From the NCBI GenBank assembly GCA_032251045.1, contig JAVVEW010000034.1, forward strand, positions 1-27,807: DNA of 27,807 nt, in the 5' to 3' direction. This document shows, in pieces, positions 14,189-21,915 of the stretch. The translations under genes and the position numbers were made by a program. The notes below the pieces were generated by a model, which ran no database searches, was not told the DNA's origin, and was given only the letters and a program-made list of their open reading frames with translations. Position 1 is the stretch's first letter, and each line of letters begins with the position of its first letter. The stretch is from JAVVEW01 sp032251045. Its GTDB lineage: Bacteria; Pseudomonadota; Gammaproteobacteria; Methylococcales; Methylomonadaceae.

Positions 14189-15784
14189 ATGTCTACGCTT
14201 GTTGAACCTGTTAAGCAGGCCGCCCATTGCCTGCGTCTGGAAAGTTGTTTTACCGATGCTTTGCCGGCGGATGAAAAAACCGAAAACAGTCCGCGCCAGG
14301 TGTATAACGCCTGTTATTCCTGGGTTAAGCCTAAGCCGGTTAAGCAGCCGCAGTTGTTGGCTTATTCAAAGCCGTTGGCGGCGACATTGGGGTTGGCGCC
14401 AGATACTTTTACCGATGCGGCATTGATTGGTGCGATGGCCGGTAATCAGCTGTTGCCGGGCGGTAAGCCTTATGCCATGTGTTACAGCGGTCATCAATTC
14501 GGCCATTGGGCGGGGCAGTTGGGTGATGGTCGGGCCATCAATCTGGGTGAGTGGGTGAGTCCTGTCGGGGCACGCTGGACATTACAATTGAAGGGGGCCG
14601 GGCCAACGCCTTATTCACGCAGCGCCGACGGGTTGGCGGTGCTGCGTTCATCGTTGCGCGAATTTGTTTGTAGTGAGGCCATGCATCATTTAGGCGTACC
14701 CACCACGCGGGCGTTAACATTGGTTGGCACGGGTGAGATGGTATTGCGAGATATGTTCTACGATGGTCGCCCACAATGGGAGCCGGGGGCGGTGGTTTGT
14801 CGGGTGGCGCCAACATTTTTGCGCTTTGGCAGTTTTGAGCATCATGCCGCGCGCGGCGAACATGCGTTGTTGAAAACGCTGGCGGATTTTACCTTGAAGC
14901 ATTATTTTCCTGAGTTGCATGGACAGGGTGTTGAGGGCTATCGGCAATGGTTTGAGGTGATCTGCCGGCAGGCGGCGGATTTGGTGGTGCATTGGCAGCG
15001 GGTCGGGTTCGTACATGGCGTGCTCAATACCGATAATATGTCGATCATCGGGCAAACGCTGGATTATGGCCCGTATGGTTGGTTGGAGGCGTATGACCCG
15101 AACTGGACGCCGAATACCACGGATGCGGTGGGGCGGCGCTATCGTTATGGTCAGCAGGCGGCGATTGTGTACTGGAATCTGGGGCAGCTGGCCAATGCGC
15201 TTTATCCATTGGTGAATGAGGTGGAGCCGTTGCATCAAGGCCTTGCCATTTATCAGCGTTGTTTTGCCGAGGGTTGGCAAGCGATGATGGCGGCGAAACT
15301 GGGTCTGCGCGAGTATGACGATGACTTGGTGGAGGCGTTGCTGGCGCTGTTGACGGCGGAGGAAACTGACTATACCTTGTGGTTCCGCTGTCTGGCTGAG
15401 AGTTTGAGCGCGCCTGATCAGGAACAGGCCTGGCACGCTTTGCAGGCTGCGTTTTACGCGCCGTCCCAGCGTGGCGCGGCGCTGGAGGGGCGTTGGCGGC
15501 AATGGTTGGCGGATTATCAGCGCATCAGACAGGCCCAGGCTGTTACCGTAGCTGCGGCGGAGCAGCGCATGAATCAGGTCAATCCGCTGTATGTGCCGCG
15601 CAATTATTTAACCCAGCAGGTGCTTGAGCAGATTCAGGAGGGTGATACCGAGGCTTTGCCGCGTCTTATGCGTGCGCTGCAAAATCCGTATCAAGTCCAG
15701 CCGGGCATGGCCGCCTATGCCGCTAAGCGGCCGGATTGGGCGCGGGATAAGCCGGGGTGCGCCATGTTGTCATGCAGCTCATGA
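14189..15784 (+). CDS. selO: SelO family protein adenylyltransferase (pseudokinase)
   Basis: 531 aa. SelO (YdiU) is a kinase-fold enzyme that binds ATP in flipped orientation and transfers AMP to Ser/Thr/Tyr of target proteins, linked to oxidative stress. Visible motifs: SGHQFGHWAGQLGDGRA with the following LGE..SP, LQLKGAG(P)TPYSR, LRSSLREF, the metal-binding LNTDNMS (D282, N283) and DYGPYGW (D292). The C-terminus is GCAMLSCSS, the CxxLSCSS ending where animal SelO carries selenocysteine; here it is Cys. The start matches the family N-terminus. Its stop overlaps the convergent moeA stop by a few bases, and no terminator separates them. Confidence 0.94.
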   Translation: MSTLVEPVKQAAHCLRLESCFTDALPADEKTENSPRQVYNACYSWVKPKPVKQPQLLAYSKPLAATLGLAPDTFTDAALIGAMAGNQLLPGGKPYAMCYSGHQFGHWAGQLGDGRAINLGEWVSPVGARWTLQLKGAGPTPYSRSADGLAVLRSSLREFVCSEAMHHLGVPTTRALTLVGTGEMVLRDMFYDGRPQWEPGAVVCRVAPTFLRFGSFEHHAARGEHALLKTLADFTLKHYFPELHGQGVEGYRQWFEVICRQAADLVVHWQRVGFVHGVLNTDNMSIIGQTLDYGPYGWLEAYDPNWTPNTTDAVGRRYRYGQQAAIVYWNLGQLANALYPLVNEVEPLHQGLAIYQRCFAEGWQAMMAAKLGLREYDDDLVEALLALLTAEETDYTLWFRCLAESLSAPDQEQAWHALQAAFYAPSQRGAALEGRWRQWLADYQRIRQAQAVTVAAAEQRMNQVNPLYVPRNYLTQQVLEQIQEGDTEALPRLMRALQNPYQVQPGMAAYAAKRPDWARDKPGCAMLSCSS

Positions 15785-17023
15785 GTGTGTGCTCAATTCG
15801 TCTATGAGTACGGCCACGGTAGCCCCGGGCGTGATGCCGGTGCTGTCACGGCTTAGGTGGATCAAAGCATTGGCCTGGCTGAGTGGTTTGAGCCGGTGCG
15901 AGCCTTGCGCACCGGCCAGACGCACCTGGAACCGCCCTGGTTCCGGTTGTGATAGCACCGCTCTCAGGTATTCTTCCCGGCCTGGTTTTTTGTGGTAGGG
16001 CTGGTCACATACCGCGTGTACATAAAACGGTTCCGGCCAGGCTTGTCCTGACAAAACAGCCAGCGCAGGTTGTACCAACAACCGCAAGGTCACCGCCAGC
16101 GAGACGGGATTGCCAGGCAGGCCAAAGCCCAGGCAGTGGCCTAGTTGTGCAACCAGCATGGGTTTGCCCGGCTTGAGCGCCAGCTTCCAGAAGCCAATTT
16201 CACCTAAGGCGGAAAACACGCTATGCAGATAATCCGCCTCACCCACCGAAGCACCACCGCTGGTGATCAGCACGTCACAGTTTTCGGCGGCCTGTTCAAC
16301 CTGACGCCGAAGCATCTGTTTATCATCTTTTTGAATGCCTAAGTCGTTGACTTCAAGGTGTGGCTGCTGCAGCGCTGCTTGCAGGTACAGGCTGTTGCTG
16401 TTGATAATCTGGCCGGGTTGAGGGGTGGCGCCGACGGGTAACAGCTCATCGCCGGTGGCTAACAAGGCTAGGCGTAGCGCTCGGACGACCGACACGGTGC
16501 TGATGCCTGCGGCGGCGAGCAGCGCCAGGTCCGCCGCGCTCAGGCGTCGGCCAGCCGGGAGCAAGTTGGCGCCGGCCACGATATCTTCACCGGCTTGGCG
16601 AACATGATCCTGGGCTTGCCAATGTGGCGGGATGTGAATGATTTCACCGCTCACGGTGACCTGTTCCTGCATGACCACCGTATCCAGGCCTTTGGGCAGT
16701 AATGCGCCGGTGAAAATGCGCACACAGTCGCCAGGCTGCAGCGAGCCTTGATAAGGCCGCCCTGCCCAGGCATGGCCGGCGATGCGTAGCTGCACAGGCT
16801 GTCCGGGTGCGCCGTCGGTGCTGGCAAACGCATAGCCATCCATGGCTGAGTTGGCATGGCTTGGCAGCGCCCAGCGGGCTTTGACCGGTTCTGCCAGTAC
16901 CCGCCCGAGAGCGTGCGATAAGGGCAGGGTTTGGCAGTCTGAAATAGGCGTCAGGTAGTGTTGTATGCGTTGTTGTGCCTGAGCGAGAGACAATAGCCCG
17001 GGCGTGGTAAAGCAAGTGCTCAT
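15779..17023 (-). CDS. moeA: Molybdopterin molybdenumtransferase
   Basis: 414 aa (E. coli 411). MoeA inserts molybdate into adenylylated molybdopterin to give molybdenum cofactor. Family marks are ANSAMDGYA (about 57-65), RIFTGALLP, RLALLATGDEL, the MoCF-like segment ITSGGASVGEADY, LKPGKPM and GLPGNPVS. The ATG overlaps the mobB stop (ATGA), so mobB and moeA are translationally coupled. The 3' end overlaps convergent selO. A formate dehydrogenase is an expected molybdenum or tungsten client in methylotrophs, but none is encoded here. Confidence 0.95.
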   Translation of the reverse strand: MSTCFTTPGLLSLAQAQQRIQHYLTPISDCQTLPLSHALGRVLAEPVKARWALPSHANSAMDGYAFASTDGAPGQPVQLRIAGHAWAGRPYQGSLQPGDCVRIFTGALLPKGLDTVVMQEQVTVSGEIIHIPPHWQAQDHVRQAGEDIVAGANLLPAGRRLSAADLALLAAAGISTVSVVRALRLALLATGDELLPVGATPQPGQIINSNSLYLQAALQQPHLEVNDLGIQKDDKQMLRRQVEQAAENCDVLITSGGASVGEADYLHSVFSALGEIGFWKLALKPGKPMLVAQLGHCLGFGLPGNPVSLAVTLRLLVQPALAVLSGQAWPEPFYVHAVCDQPYHKKPGREEYLRAVLSQPEPGRFQVRLAGAQGSHRLKPLSQANALIHLSRDSTGITPGATVAVLIDELSTHS

Positions 17024-17550
17024 GAGTGATCCTTGCGCTTTGTTGGCAGCAGAGTGTTAATGATAAAGCGGCTGATTTGTTCAGGATTATTAAGGTCCAG
17101 GATGGGCAGGGGGGTGTGACCTGCTTCAGGGGTGTCGGTTGCCAGGGCGATCAGGCCTGTCTGGCCCAGGTTTGGGGTGGCCGTGATGGCGTGTCGATGC
17201 AGCAGAATTTTCGGACACGGCGCGTGCTGAAAGCCTTCGATCAGGATGATATCTAAAGCCAGGGGCGCCAGTAATGCCAGCTGTTCGGGCAAGTCAGGCT
17301 CGGTGTTGGCGTCTCGTTTCACAATTAGCGCTTGCCGATAAGGAGAGGCCAGCACGACGGCCTGGCAGCCAGCCTGACGCAGGCGGTCAGAGTCCTTGCC
17401 GGGCTGGTCGATGTTGACGTCATGATGGCTGTGCTTGACAGCGCCAACCTTCAGTCCATGTGCGGTCAGTCGAGGAATGATATGGGTTAATAACGTGGTT
17501 TTGCCAGTGCCGCTGGGGGCGATAAAGCCAAGTAGCGCAGGCGAGTTCAT
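17020..17550 (-). CDS. mobB: Molybdopterin-guanine dinucleotide biosynthesis adaptor protein MobB
   Basis: 176 aa. MobB is a GTP-binding accessory of MobA in attaching GMP to molybdenum cofactor. The P-loop is APSGTGKTTL (about 11-20), followed by the family segment GLKVGAVKHSHHDVNIDQPGKDS with the conserved KH and GKDS elements, and IILIEGFQHAPCPKI. Length is normal. It overlaps both neighbours by ATGA: the upstream membrane protein and downstream moeA. Confidence 0.94.
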   Translation of the reverse strand: MNSPALLGFIAPSGTGKTTLLTHIIPRLTAHGLKVGAVKHSHHDVNIDQPGKDSDRLRQAGCQAVVLASPYRQALIVKRDANTEPDLPEQLALLAPLALDIILIEGFQHAPCPKILLHRHAITATPNLGQTGLIALATDTPEAGHTPLPILDLNNPEQISRFIINTLLPTKRKDHS

Positions 17551-18029
17551 AGGTCGTTGTGTCGTTGTTGCTTAAGCTGTTCAAGAATCGCCTGGTATTC
17601 GGCAGGCTTGGGGCGCGATAGCAACACGGCCAGAAAACTCAGGCTCAAAAAAATGTTTAAGGTGTTTTGGCTGTCGCCTAGTTTGTAAAGAGCTAAGCCG
17701 ATCAGGCCTAGTGCTTCGGCGAAGCTCATGGCGGTCACGATCGTGAATAAATAACGTTTTGCGGCAGGTTCAGGGCCGGGCATGGTCTGGTTGAGGCGCA
17801 GTTGTACATGGCGCAGCAAGCTGGCCAGGGGGAAGCCAATGATGGCGATGACATAGGCGATGCTACGCCAGATCATTAAGCTCTCCTCGGGCAGGGGCGG
17901 TTCGAGTCTTAGCCAGGGTTGATAAGCAAACCATAGAAAAAACAGCAATTCCAGGCAAACCAGTAGCACTACCAGCCAGTGGCGTTTAAGCAGGGCTGTT
18001 GTGGTCGGTATGGGGGGCATGTTGAGCAA
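17547..18029 (-). CDS. Four-helix membrane protein, unknown, coupled to mobB
   Basis: 160 aa with four predicted membrane segments (about 19-37, 55-73, 94-114 and 122-138) and a basic, polar C-terminal tail (PAEYQAILEQLKQQRHNDL). I recognise no named family. Its stop overlaps the mobB ATG by 4 bases, so it is the first gene of a three-gene Moco operon. An alternative ATG three codons downstream (MPPIP) is possible. Context suggests a link to molybdenum enzyme supply, but the conserved residues do not resemble molybdate permeases, and the operon position could be incidental. Confidence 0.75.
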   Translation of the reverse strand: MLNMPPIPTTTALLKRHWLVVLLVCLELLFFLWFAYQPWLRLEPPLPEESLMIWRSIAYVIAIIGFPLASLLRHVQLRLNQTMPGPEPAAKRYLFTIVTAMSFAEALGLIGLALYKLGDSQNTLNIFLSLSFLAVLLSRPKPAEYQAILEQLKQQRHNDL

Positions 18030-18119
18030 AGGTTGTTAGGTGACCGGGTGAAGGCCGAACCCGAGCAAGGCAGCGCGAGGGGCAATGAAAGGTAAGTGGG
18101 GTAAGGCAGGGGAGAGGGG

Positions 18120-18143
18120 GCTGGGGCTTAGCGGCGCCCCAGC
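18120..18143. repeat. Strong GC hairpin after the small exported protein gene
   Basis: Arms GCTGGGGC (18120-18127) and GCCCCAGC (18136-18143) with an 8-base loop, 12 bases beyond the stop of the gene at 18156-18539. No T run follows on either strand, so it is more likely a transcript-stabilising or Rho-associated structure than an intrinsic terminator. Confidence 0.4.
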
Positions 18144-18155
18144 AATAGGGACTGT

Positions 18156-18539
18156 TTACAGCAGGGATTTCAGCTTGCCAAATGCATCAATGCCTGTGTT
18201 CAGATGCTCGCTGGCGCTTTCGATGTTGCCTTTTTTAGCTTCATTGCGTGCTTTTTTCAGATGTTTGTTGGCGCGGTTACGCGCAATGTCAACCTGATCG
18301 TTGGCATTGATTTCTTTGCTCATGTCAGACGCTGCCTTGATTTTATCAGCAATGTCTTCAGCGGCGGCGCCGGATGCGATCAAACTGGCCGCTTCCTGAG
18401 CCAGCGAAAGAACATTATCAATGGCTTGGGCTGGTGCATAGGTGGTGCGACCTTCTTCGTAGGCCTGAGCAGTTGTGCTGACACCTGCGGTGGCCAAGGA
18501 CAAGAACAAAGCAATAGTGGCTTTGGATAGCATTTTCAT
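18156..18539 (-). CDS. Small exported helical protein (SmbP-like in layout)
   Basis: 127 aa from the ATG at 18539, chosen because a GGAG ribosome binding site lies about 10 bases upstream and a signal peptide starts there (KMLSKATIALFLSLATAGV, cleaved after STTAQA). The mature ~100 residues are almost entirely helical and rich in Ala, Lys, Asp and Glu, with two likely hairpins (AIDNVLSLAQEAASLIASG and ANKHLKKARNEAKKGNIESA). The layout resembles small periplasmic metal-binding four-helix proteins such as Nitrosomonas SmbP. The histidine repeats that bind metal there are missing, so metal binding is doubtful. Monocistronic, with a hairpin after the stop. Confidence 0.75.
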   Translation of the reverse strand: MKMLSKATIALFLSLATAGVSTTAQAYEEGRTTYAPAQAIDNVLSLAQEAASLIASGAAAEDIADKIKAASDMSKEINANDQVDIARNRANKHLKKARNEAKKGNIESASEHLNTGIDAFGKLKSLL

Positions 18540-18679
18540 GTTTTTTATTCTCCAAGTGTTAGGTTTCATCACATCCATGGGGGCATGCCACAATGGATAT
18601 GCTGGCGATTCTAACATAGTTTGGGCGGAAATCGAGAGCTGGCGCGTGCGTGATACTTAAAACGTCAGGCTGGAGTGGG

Positions 18680-19516
18680 TCAGACTTGGCGTAGCAGTAC
18701 GTCCAGCCAGGTGGCCGGCAGCACTCTTTTCAGAAAGGCAAATAAGTAGGTTGGAAAGGTGACGAAATAACGGGGGCGGGCGCGCTTTGCCGTCAGCGCC
18801 AGCCAGACTTTGTGCGCCACCGCTTCCGCCGGCAAGGTAAAGGGCGCGGCGGGGCCTTCTTGTTTCAGCCGGGTGACCATGGCATCGTAGGCACTCAGGT
18901 GAGCGCTGCGATGGCTGGCGTGGGGAACAACAAATTTCTGGTAAAGCTTGAAGGCATTGTGTCGAAATTGGCTTTCAATCGGGCCGGGTTCAATCAGCAC
19001 GATTTGTATGCCTGTGTTGTGTAGTTCCAGGCGTAAGGTGTCGGCCAGGCCTTCCAGGGCATATTTGCTGGCATTGTAAGCGCCGCGATAGGTCATGGCG
19101 ACCAGACCCAGAACTGAGCTGTTGTAAATGATGCGGCCATGGCCTTGTTTACGCATCAGGGCAATGGCCAGGTTGGTCAGTTCCTGGGTGCCAAAGACGT
19201 TGGTTTCAAACTGATGGCGCAGCGCCTCGCGTGATAAGTCTTCGACCGCGCCCGGCAGACCAAAGGCGGCATTGTTGAACAGCGCATCGAGGTGGCCGCC
19301 GGCCATTTCCAGGGCTTGATGAAAGCCTTGCTGAATGCTGTTGCTGTCGGCCAGATCGAGCGTGACGGCGGTAAAGCCTTCCTCGCGCAGGCGTTCGACA
19401 GCCTTGCTGTTGCGGGCTGAGGCAATCACGGTGTAGCCGCGCTCCCGCAAGTAAATGGCCGTGGCATAGCCGATACCGGTTGAGCAGCCGGTGATGAGCA
19501 GGGTTTTCGGAGTCAT
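18680..19516 (-). CDS. Short-chain dehydrogenase/reductase
   Basis: 278 aa classical SDR with the NAD(P) glycine motif TGCSTGIG (9-16), NNA at 81-83, the catalytic S133/S134 region, Y147 and K151 (YNASK), and IEPGPI after it. The C-terminal ~40 residues are hydrophobic and basic (YFVTFPTYLFAFLKRVLP), typical of the DltE-like or retinol-dehydrogenase-like SDRs that sit at membranes. R35 after the second strand (SARN) suggests NADPH preference. The substrate cannot be inferred. It overlaps the DUF4124 gene by ATGA. Confidence 0.88.
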   Translation of the reverse strand: MTPKTLLITGCSTGIGYATAIYLRERGYTVIASARNSKAVERLREEGFTAVTLDLADSNSIQQGFHQALEMAGGHLDALFNNAAFGLPGAVEDLSREALRHQFETNVFGTQELTNLAIALMRKQGHGRIIYNSSVLGLVAMTYRGAYNASKYALEGLADTLRLELHNTGIQIVLIEPGPIESQFRHNAFKLYQKFVVPHASHRSAHLSAYDAMVTRLKQEGPAAPFTLPAEAVAHKVWLALTAKRARPRYFVTFPTYLFAFLKRVLPATWLDVLLRQV

Positions 19517-20091
19517 TGGTTTAGCTCTTGTTCCATGATCAAAGTCTCAGGTTGGTTGCTACAGCTGACGGTAAAAACCAGGTTGTCGATGCGACTGGTG
19601 CGGCTGAGTTCGGTTGACTCTACACGCTGGCAGCTACCTGCGTCCAGCACTTTGAGTGCGGCCAGGCGTTTCATGCGTTCGATTTCAGGTAGCCGAGACT
19701 GAAACGGCTTCAGCCACTCGTCCAGCCGGTCATAATCATAGGCGCGTATGGCTTGGGCGGAAAAACTTTGCGGGCGGCTGCGCAACAAGCGTTCATTTTG
19801 TTCGTTTTCAGTCTTGATTCGTTGCAGGAGTCGGGCTTTTTCGGCGCGTTGCTGTTCGGCCCGTTGTTCTTGTTGTTGTGCCTGCTCCAGGCGTTGCAGT
19901 TCGGGGTCGGTGTAGCGGGGTTGTTCTTGTACTGTCCCGGTGTCAATGTCCACAATCAGCGCTTGTTCATCGGTTTTGCACGGTGAGCTTTGGTATAGAA
20001 CGCGTCCGGTTTGCGGGTTGACACATTTGTAAACCTGGGCGTGCGCGCTGGCTGACACGCCCAGCGATAAAATCACGATGCGGTAAATCAT
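19513..20091 (-). CDS. DUF4124 domain exported protein with coiled coil
   Basis: 192 aa from the ATG at 20091, which has a GGAG ribosome binding site 8 bases upstream. The frame extends 13 codons further, but without signal-peptide logic. A signal peptide (MIYRIVILSLGVSASAHA) is followed directly by a DUF4124 module (QVYKCVNPQTGRVLYQSSPC), a short Cys-containing periplasmic domain of unknown role. A Gln/Glu/Arg-rich coiled coil follows (about 58-105), then a C-terminal region with two more cysteines. Coupled by ATGA to the downstream SDR and 38 bases after the POT transporter. Confidence 0.82.
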   Translation of the reverse strand: MIYRIVILSLGVSASAHAQVYKCVNPQTGRVLYQSSPCKTDEQALIVDIDTGTVQEQPRYTDPELQRLEQAQQQEQRAEQQRAEKARLLQRIKTENEQNERLLRSRPQSFSAQAIRAYDYDRLDEWLKPFQSRLPEIERMKRLAALKVLDAGSCQRVESTELSRTSRIDNLVFTVSCSNQPETLIMEQELNQ

Positions 20092-20129
20092 AAGGCTGCT
20101 CCCGACCTGAGACATAAAGACACAGGGCA

Positions 20130-21500
20130 TTATAAGGAAGGTGGCGGGCTGTGCCCATCTTGTAAGTGTGATTCCAGGATAAAGTCACGGCTGAAGCGGT
20201 TGAACAGCAAGGCGGTGATCAGCATTAGCCCGGCAAAAAACCAGAAATAGCCGGCGCTGAGCGTTTGTCTGTCGGCAAATAACGCATCCAGGCTGAAGTT
20301 GACCAGGCTGGTGAATAAGTTGCCGGCGGCGATGGCTAGATAGAAAAAGGCCATGATCCAGGCTTTCATGGTCTTAGGTGCCTGGGTATAAGAAAATTCC
20401 AGGCAGGTAATCGATACCATGACTTCAGCGCTGGTGAGCAGTAAGTAGGCCAGAAGTTGCCAGAGAATGGAAGGGTGTCCGCCCTGGTCAATGCGGCTTT
20501 GAATCAGTGCGGAGACCAAAAAAGCCAACGCGGTCAGTACCAGGCCGGTGCGCATTTTGGTGAGCGGAGTCAACGGCAGGTGGCGTTGCCAGAAGGGATA
20601 AATGTAGTAGGCGAACAAGGGGGTCAGGAGCAGGATCAGCAGGGGATTGCTGGCTTGAATTTGCGAGGGTAGCAGGGTCAGGCCAAACAGTTCCCGATCC
20701 ATTTTTGCGGCCTGCAACACCCAGGATGAACCGGTTTGTTCAAACAAAGCCCAGAATAGGGCGATGAATATATAAATACGCCCCAGTCGCGCCAGGGTGG
20801 CAAGACCTTGGCGGCTGACAATTTGCCGGATAAAAATCCGCCCTTGTGGCCGGATGTGGCAGTAACGTCGCCGCCCCAGCCAGAAAATCAGCGTCGCCAG
20901 TAACATCAGCAAACCGGGAACGGCGAAGGCGGTGTGTGCGCCGTGCCGTGCTAATAACCAGGGCATTAGTAGCATGGCGATGACCGCGCCGAGGTTAATG
21001 GCGAAATAAAACCAGCTGAACACGCGGCTCAGTAAATGCTGATTGTGATGACAAAACTGGTCGCCAACATGCGCCGATACGCAGGGTTTGATGCCGCCGG
21101 CGCCCAAGGCGATGAGTGTTTGGCCCAGTAACAGTCCGGTTAGGGTGGTGTCCAGTGCCAGCACGAAATGACCAAGACAATAGACGAAGGACAGTGCGAT
21201 GATGGTGCGGTATTTTCCCCACAGGCCGTCGGCCAACAAGGCACCTAACAGGGGTGTGATGTAGGCCATGGCCAGAAACAAATGATAATAGCCTTGCGCG
21301 CTGGCTTCTGACAAAGGGGCGAGCTGGCCTTGAGCGTTGGTCAGGTATTGGGTCATGAACACCACTAAAATGGTGCGCATGCCGTAATAGCTGAAGCGTT
21401 CAGCTGCTTCGTTGGCGACGATAAAGGCAATGCCGGGCGGGAGATGTTCGGTTGCCAGCGGCTGAGTGCGGTAGGCTGATGCTGATGTGGGGCGGGGCAT
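20130..21500 (-). CDS. POT/PTR2 family proton-dependent oligopeptide transporter
   Basis: 456 aa from the ATG at 21500, where AGGAG sits 4 bases upstream; a 15-codon longer His-rich extension lacks an RBS. A twelve-or-more-helix MFS protein with POT signatures: the proton-coupling motif E31xxE34-R-F-S-Y-Y-G, GALLADGLWGKYRTI, GGIKPCVSAHVGDQF, and FYFAINLGA in TM5. It imports di- and tripeptides with protons. The peptide-terminus contacts cannot be checked by eye. It leads a minus-strand group with the DUF4124 protein and SDR. Confidence 0.9.
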   Translation of the reverse strand: MPRPTSASAYRTQPLATEHLPPGIAFIVANEAAERFSYYGMRTILVVFMTQYLTNAQGQLAPLSEASAQGYYHLFLAMAYITPLLGALLADGLWGKYRTIIALSFVYCLGHFVLALDTTLTGLLLGQTLIALGAGGIKPCVSAHVGDQFCHHNQHLLSRVFSWFYFAINLGAVIAMLLMPWLLARHGAHTAFAVPGLLMLLATLIFWLGRRRYCHIRPQGRIFIRQIVSRQGLATLARLGRIYIFIALFWALFEQTGSSWVLQAAKMDRELFGLTLLPSQIQASNPLLILLLTPLFAYYIYPFWQRHLPLTPLTKMRTGLVLTALAFLVSALIQSRIDQGGHPSILWQLLAYLLLTSAEVMVSITCLEFSYTQAPKTMKAWIMAFFYLAIAAGNLFTSLVNFSLDALFADRQTLSAGYFWFFAGLMLITALLFNRFSRDFILESHLQDGHSPPPSL

Positions 21501-21572
21501 GTGGACTCCTGAGTGGTGGTGGTGAGGCGGGCGGGTTATCGCCAAACGGTCAGGATATATGCTTTAGACAAT

Positions 21573-21594
21573 AAAAAGCCCGCTCAAGGCGGGC
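21573..21594 (-). terminator. Intrinsic terminator on the minus strand
   Basis: Arms GCCCGC and GCGGGC (21578-21583 and 21589-21594) around a 5-base loop. On the minus strand the stem is followed by TTTTTATT. The nearest annotated minus-strand gene upstream is the M48 protease, whose stop is about 320 bases away, so the transcript ending here has a long 3' region or is a separate RNA. Confidence 0.7.
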
Positions 21595-21630
21595 ATGTTC
21601 GTTATTGTTGTTATTTTGAACAGGGCTGTC

Positions 21631-21738
21631 ATGATGACATCACTGAAATTGTTATTATTATTATTATTATTGCTTGTTGGCGCGATGGCCTTCCTCCTCA
21701 TTCCCGGAATGCGTACCGGGGCTCACTCCTTAAGCTAA
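21631..21738 (+). CDS. Possible 35-aa hydrophobic peptide
   Basis: An ATG-ATG start with AGGG six bases upstream opens a 35-codon frame: MMTSLK, nine consecutive leucines, VGAMAFLLIPGM, then RTGAHSLS and TAA. The product would be a single membrane-spanning peptide with a positive charge before the leucine run. Six of the leucines come from a TTA microsatellite, so the reading could also be a chance product of a repeat. No family recognised. Confidence 0.3.
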   Translation: MMTSLKLLLLLLLLLVGAMAFLLIPGMRTGAHSLS

Positions 21739-21915
21739 GTGCATTTTAAGTAGCTGGGCGGGTGCTGTCTATTAAAACACGGCGAAAATATTGCCTGATT
21801 GGTTTCGACTCAAAATTACTTTTACAAATCAGCGGTTTAATTTTAATCTGTGTCGTGAATGCAGGGGGGCGAGGCGGCAGGGGGTGCCGAATATTGGGCG
21901 CTGTTAAGGTGTCGT

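Larger units (their letters stand above)
21501..21915. other. 415-base gap: terminator, TTA tract, possible small ORF
   Basis: No conventional gene. Contents: a minus-strand intrinsic terminator (21573-21594), a six-unit TTA repeat (21652-21669) inside a 35-codon plus-strand ORF (21631-21738), and AT-rich sequence with no recognised motif up to the stop of the M48 protease gene. Confidence 0.5.

Noticed and set aside
14714..15502. 262-codon minus-strand frame inside selO
   Set aside because: Antisense shadow: selO is intact on the plus strand with family motifs throughout, and the minus translation is rich in Arg/His/Gln with no domain.
21577..21717. Minus-strand 43-codon ORF with seven Asn from the TTA repeat
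   Set aside because: It runs through the intrinsic terminator stem on the same strand and has no credible protein character.
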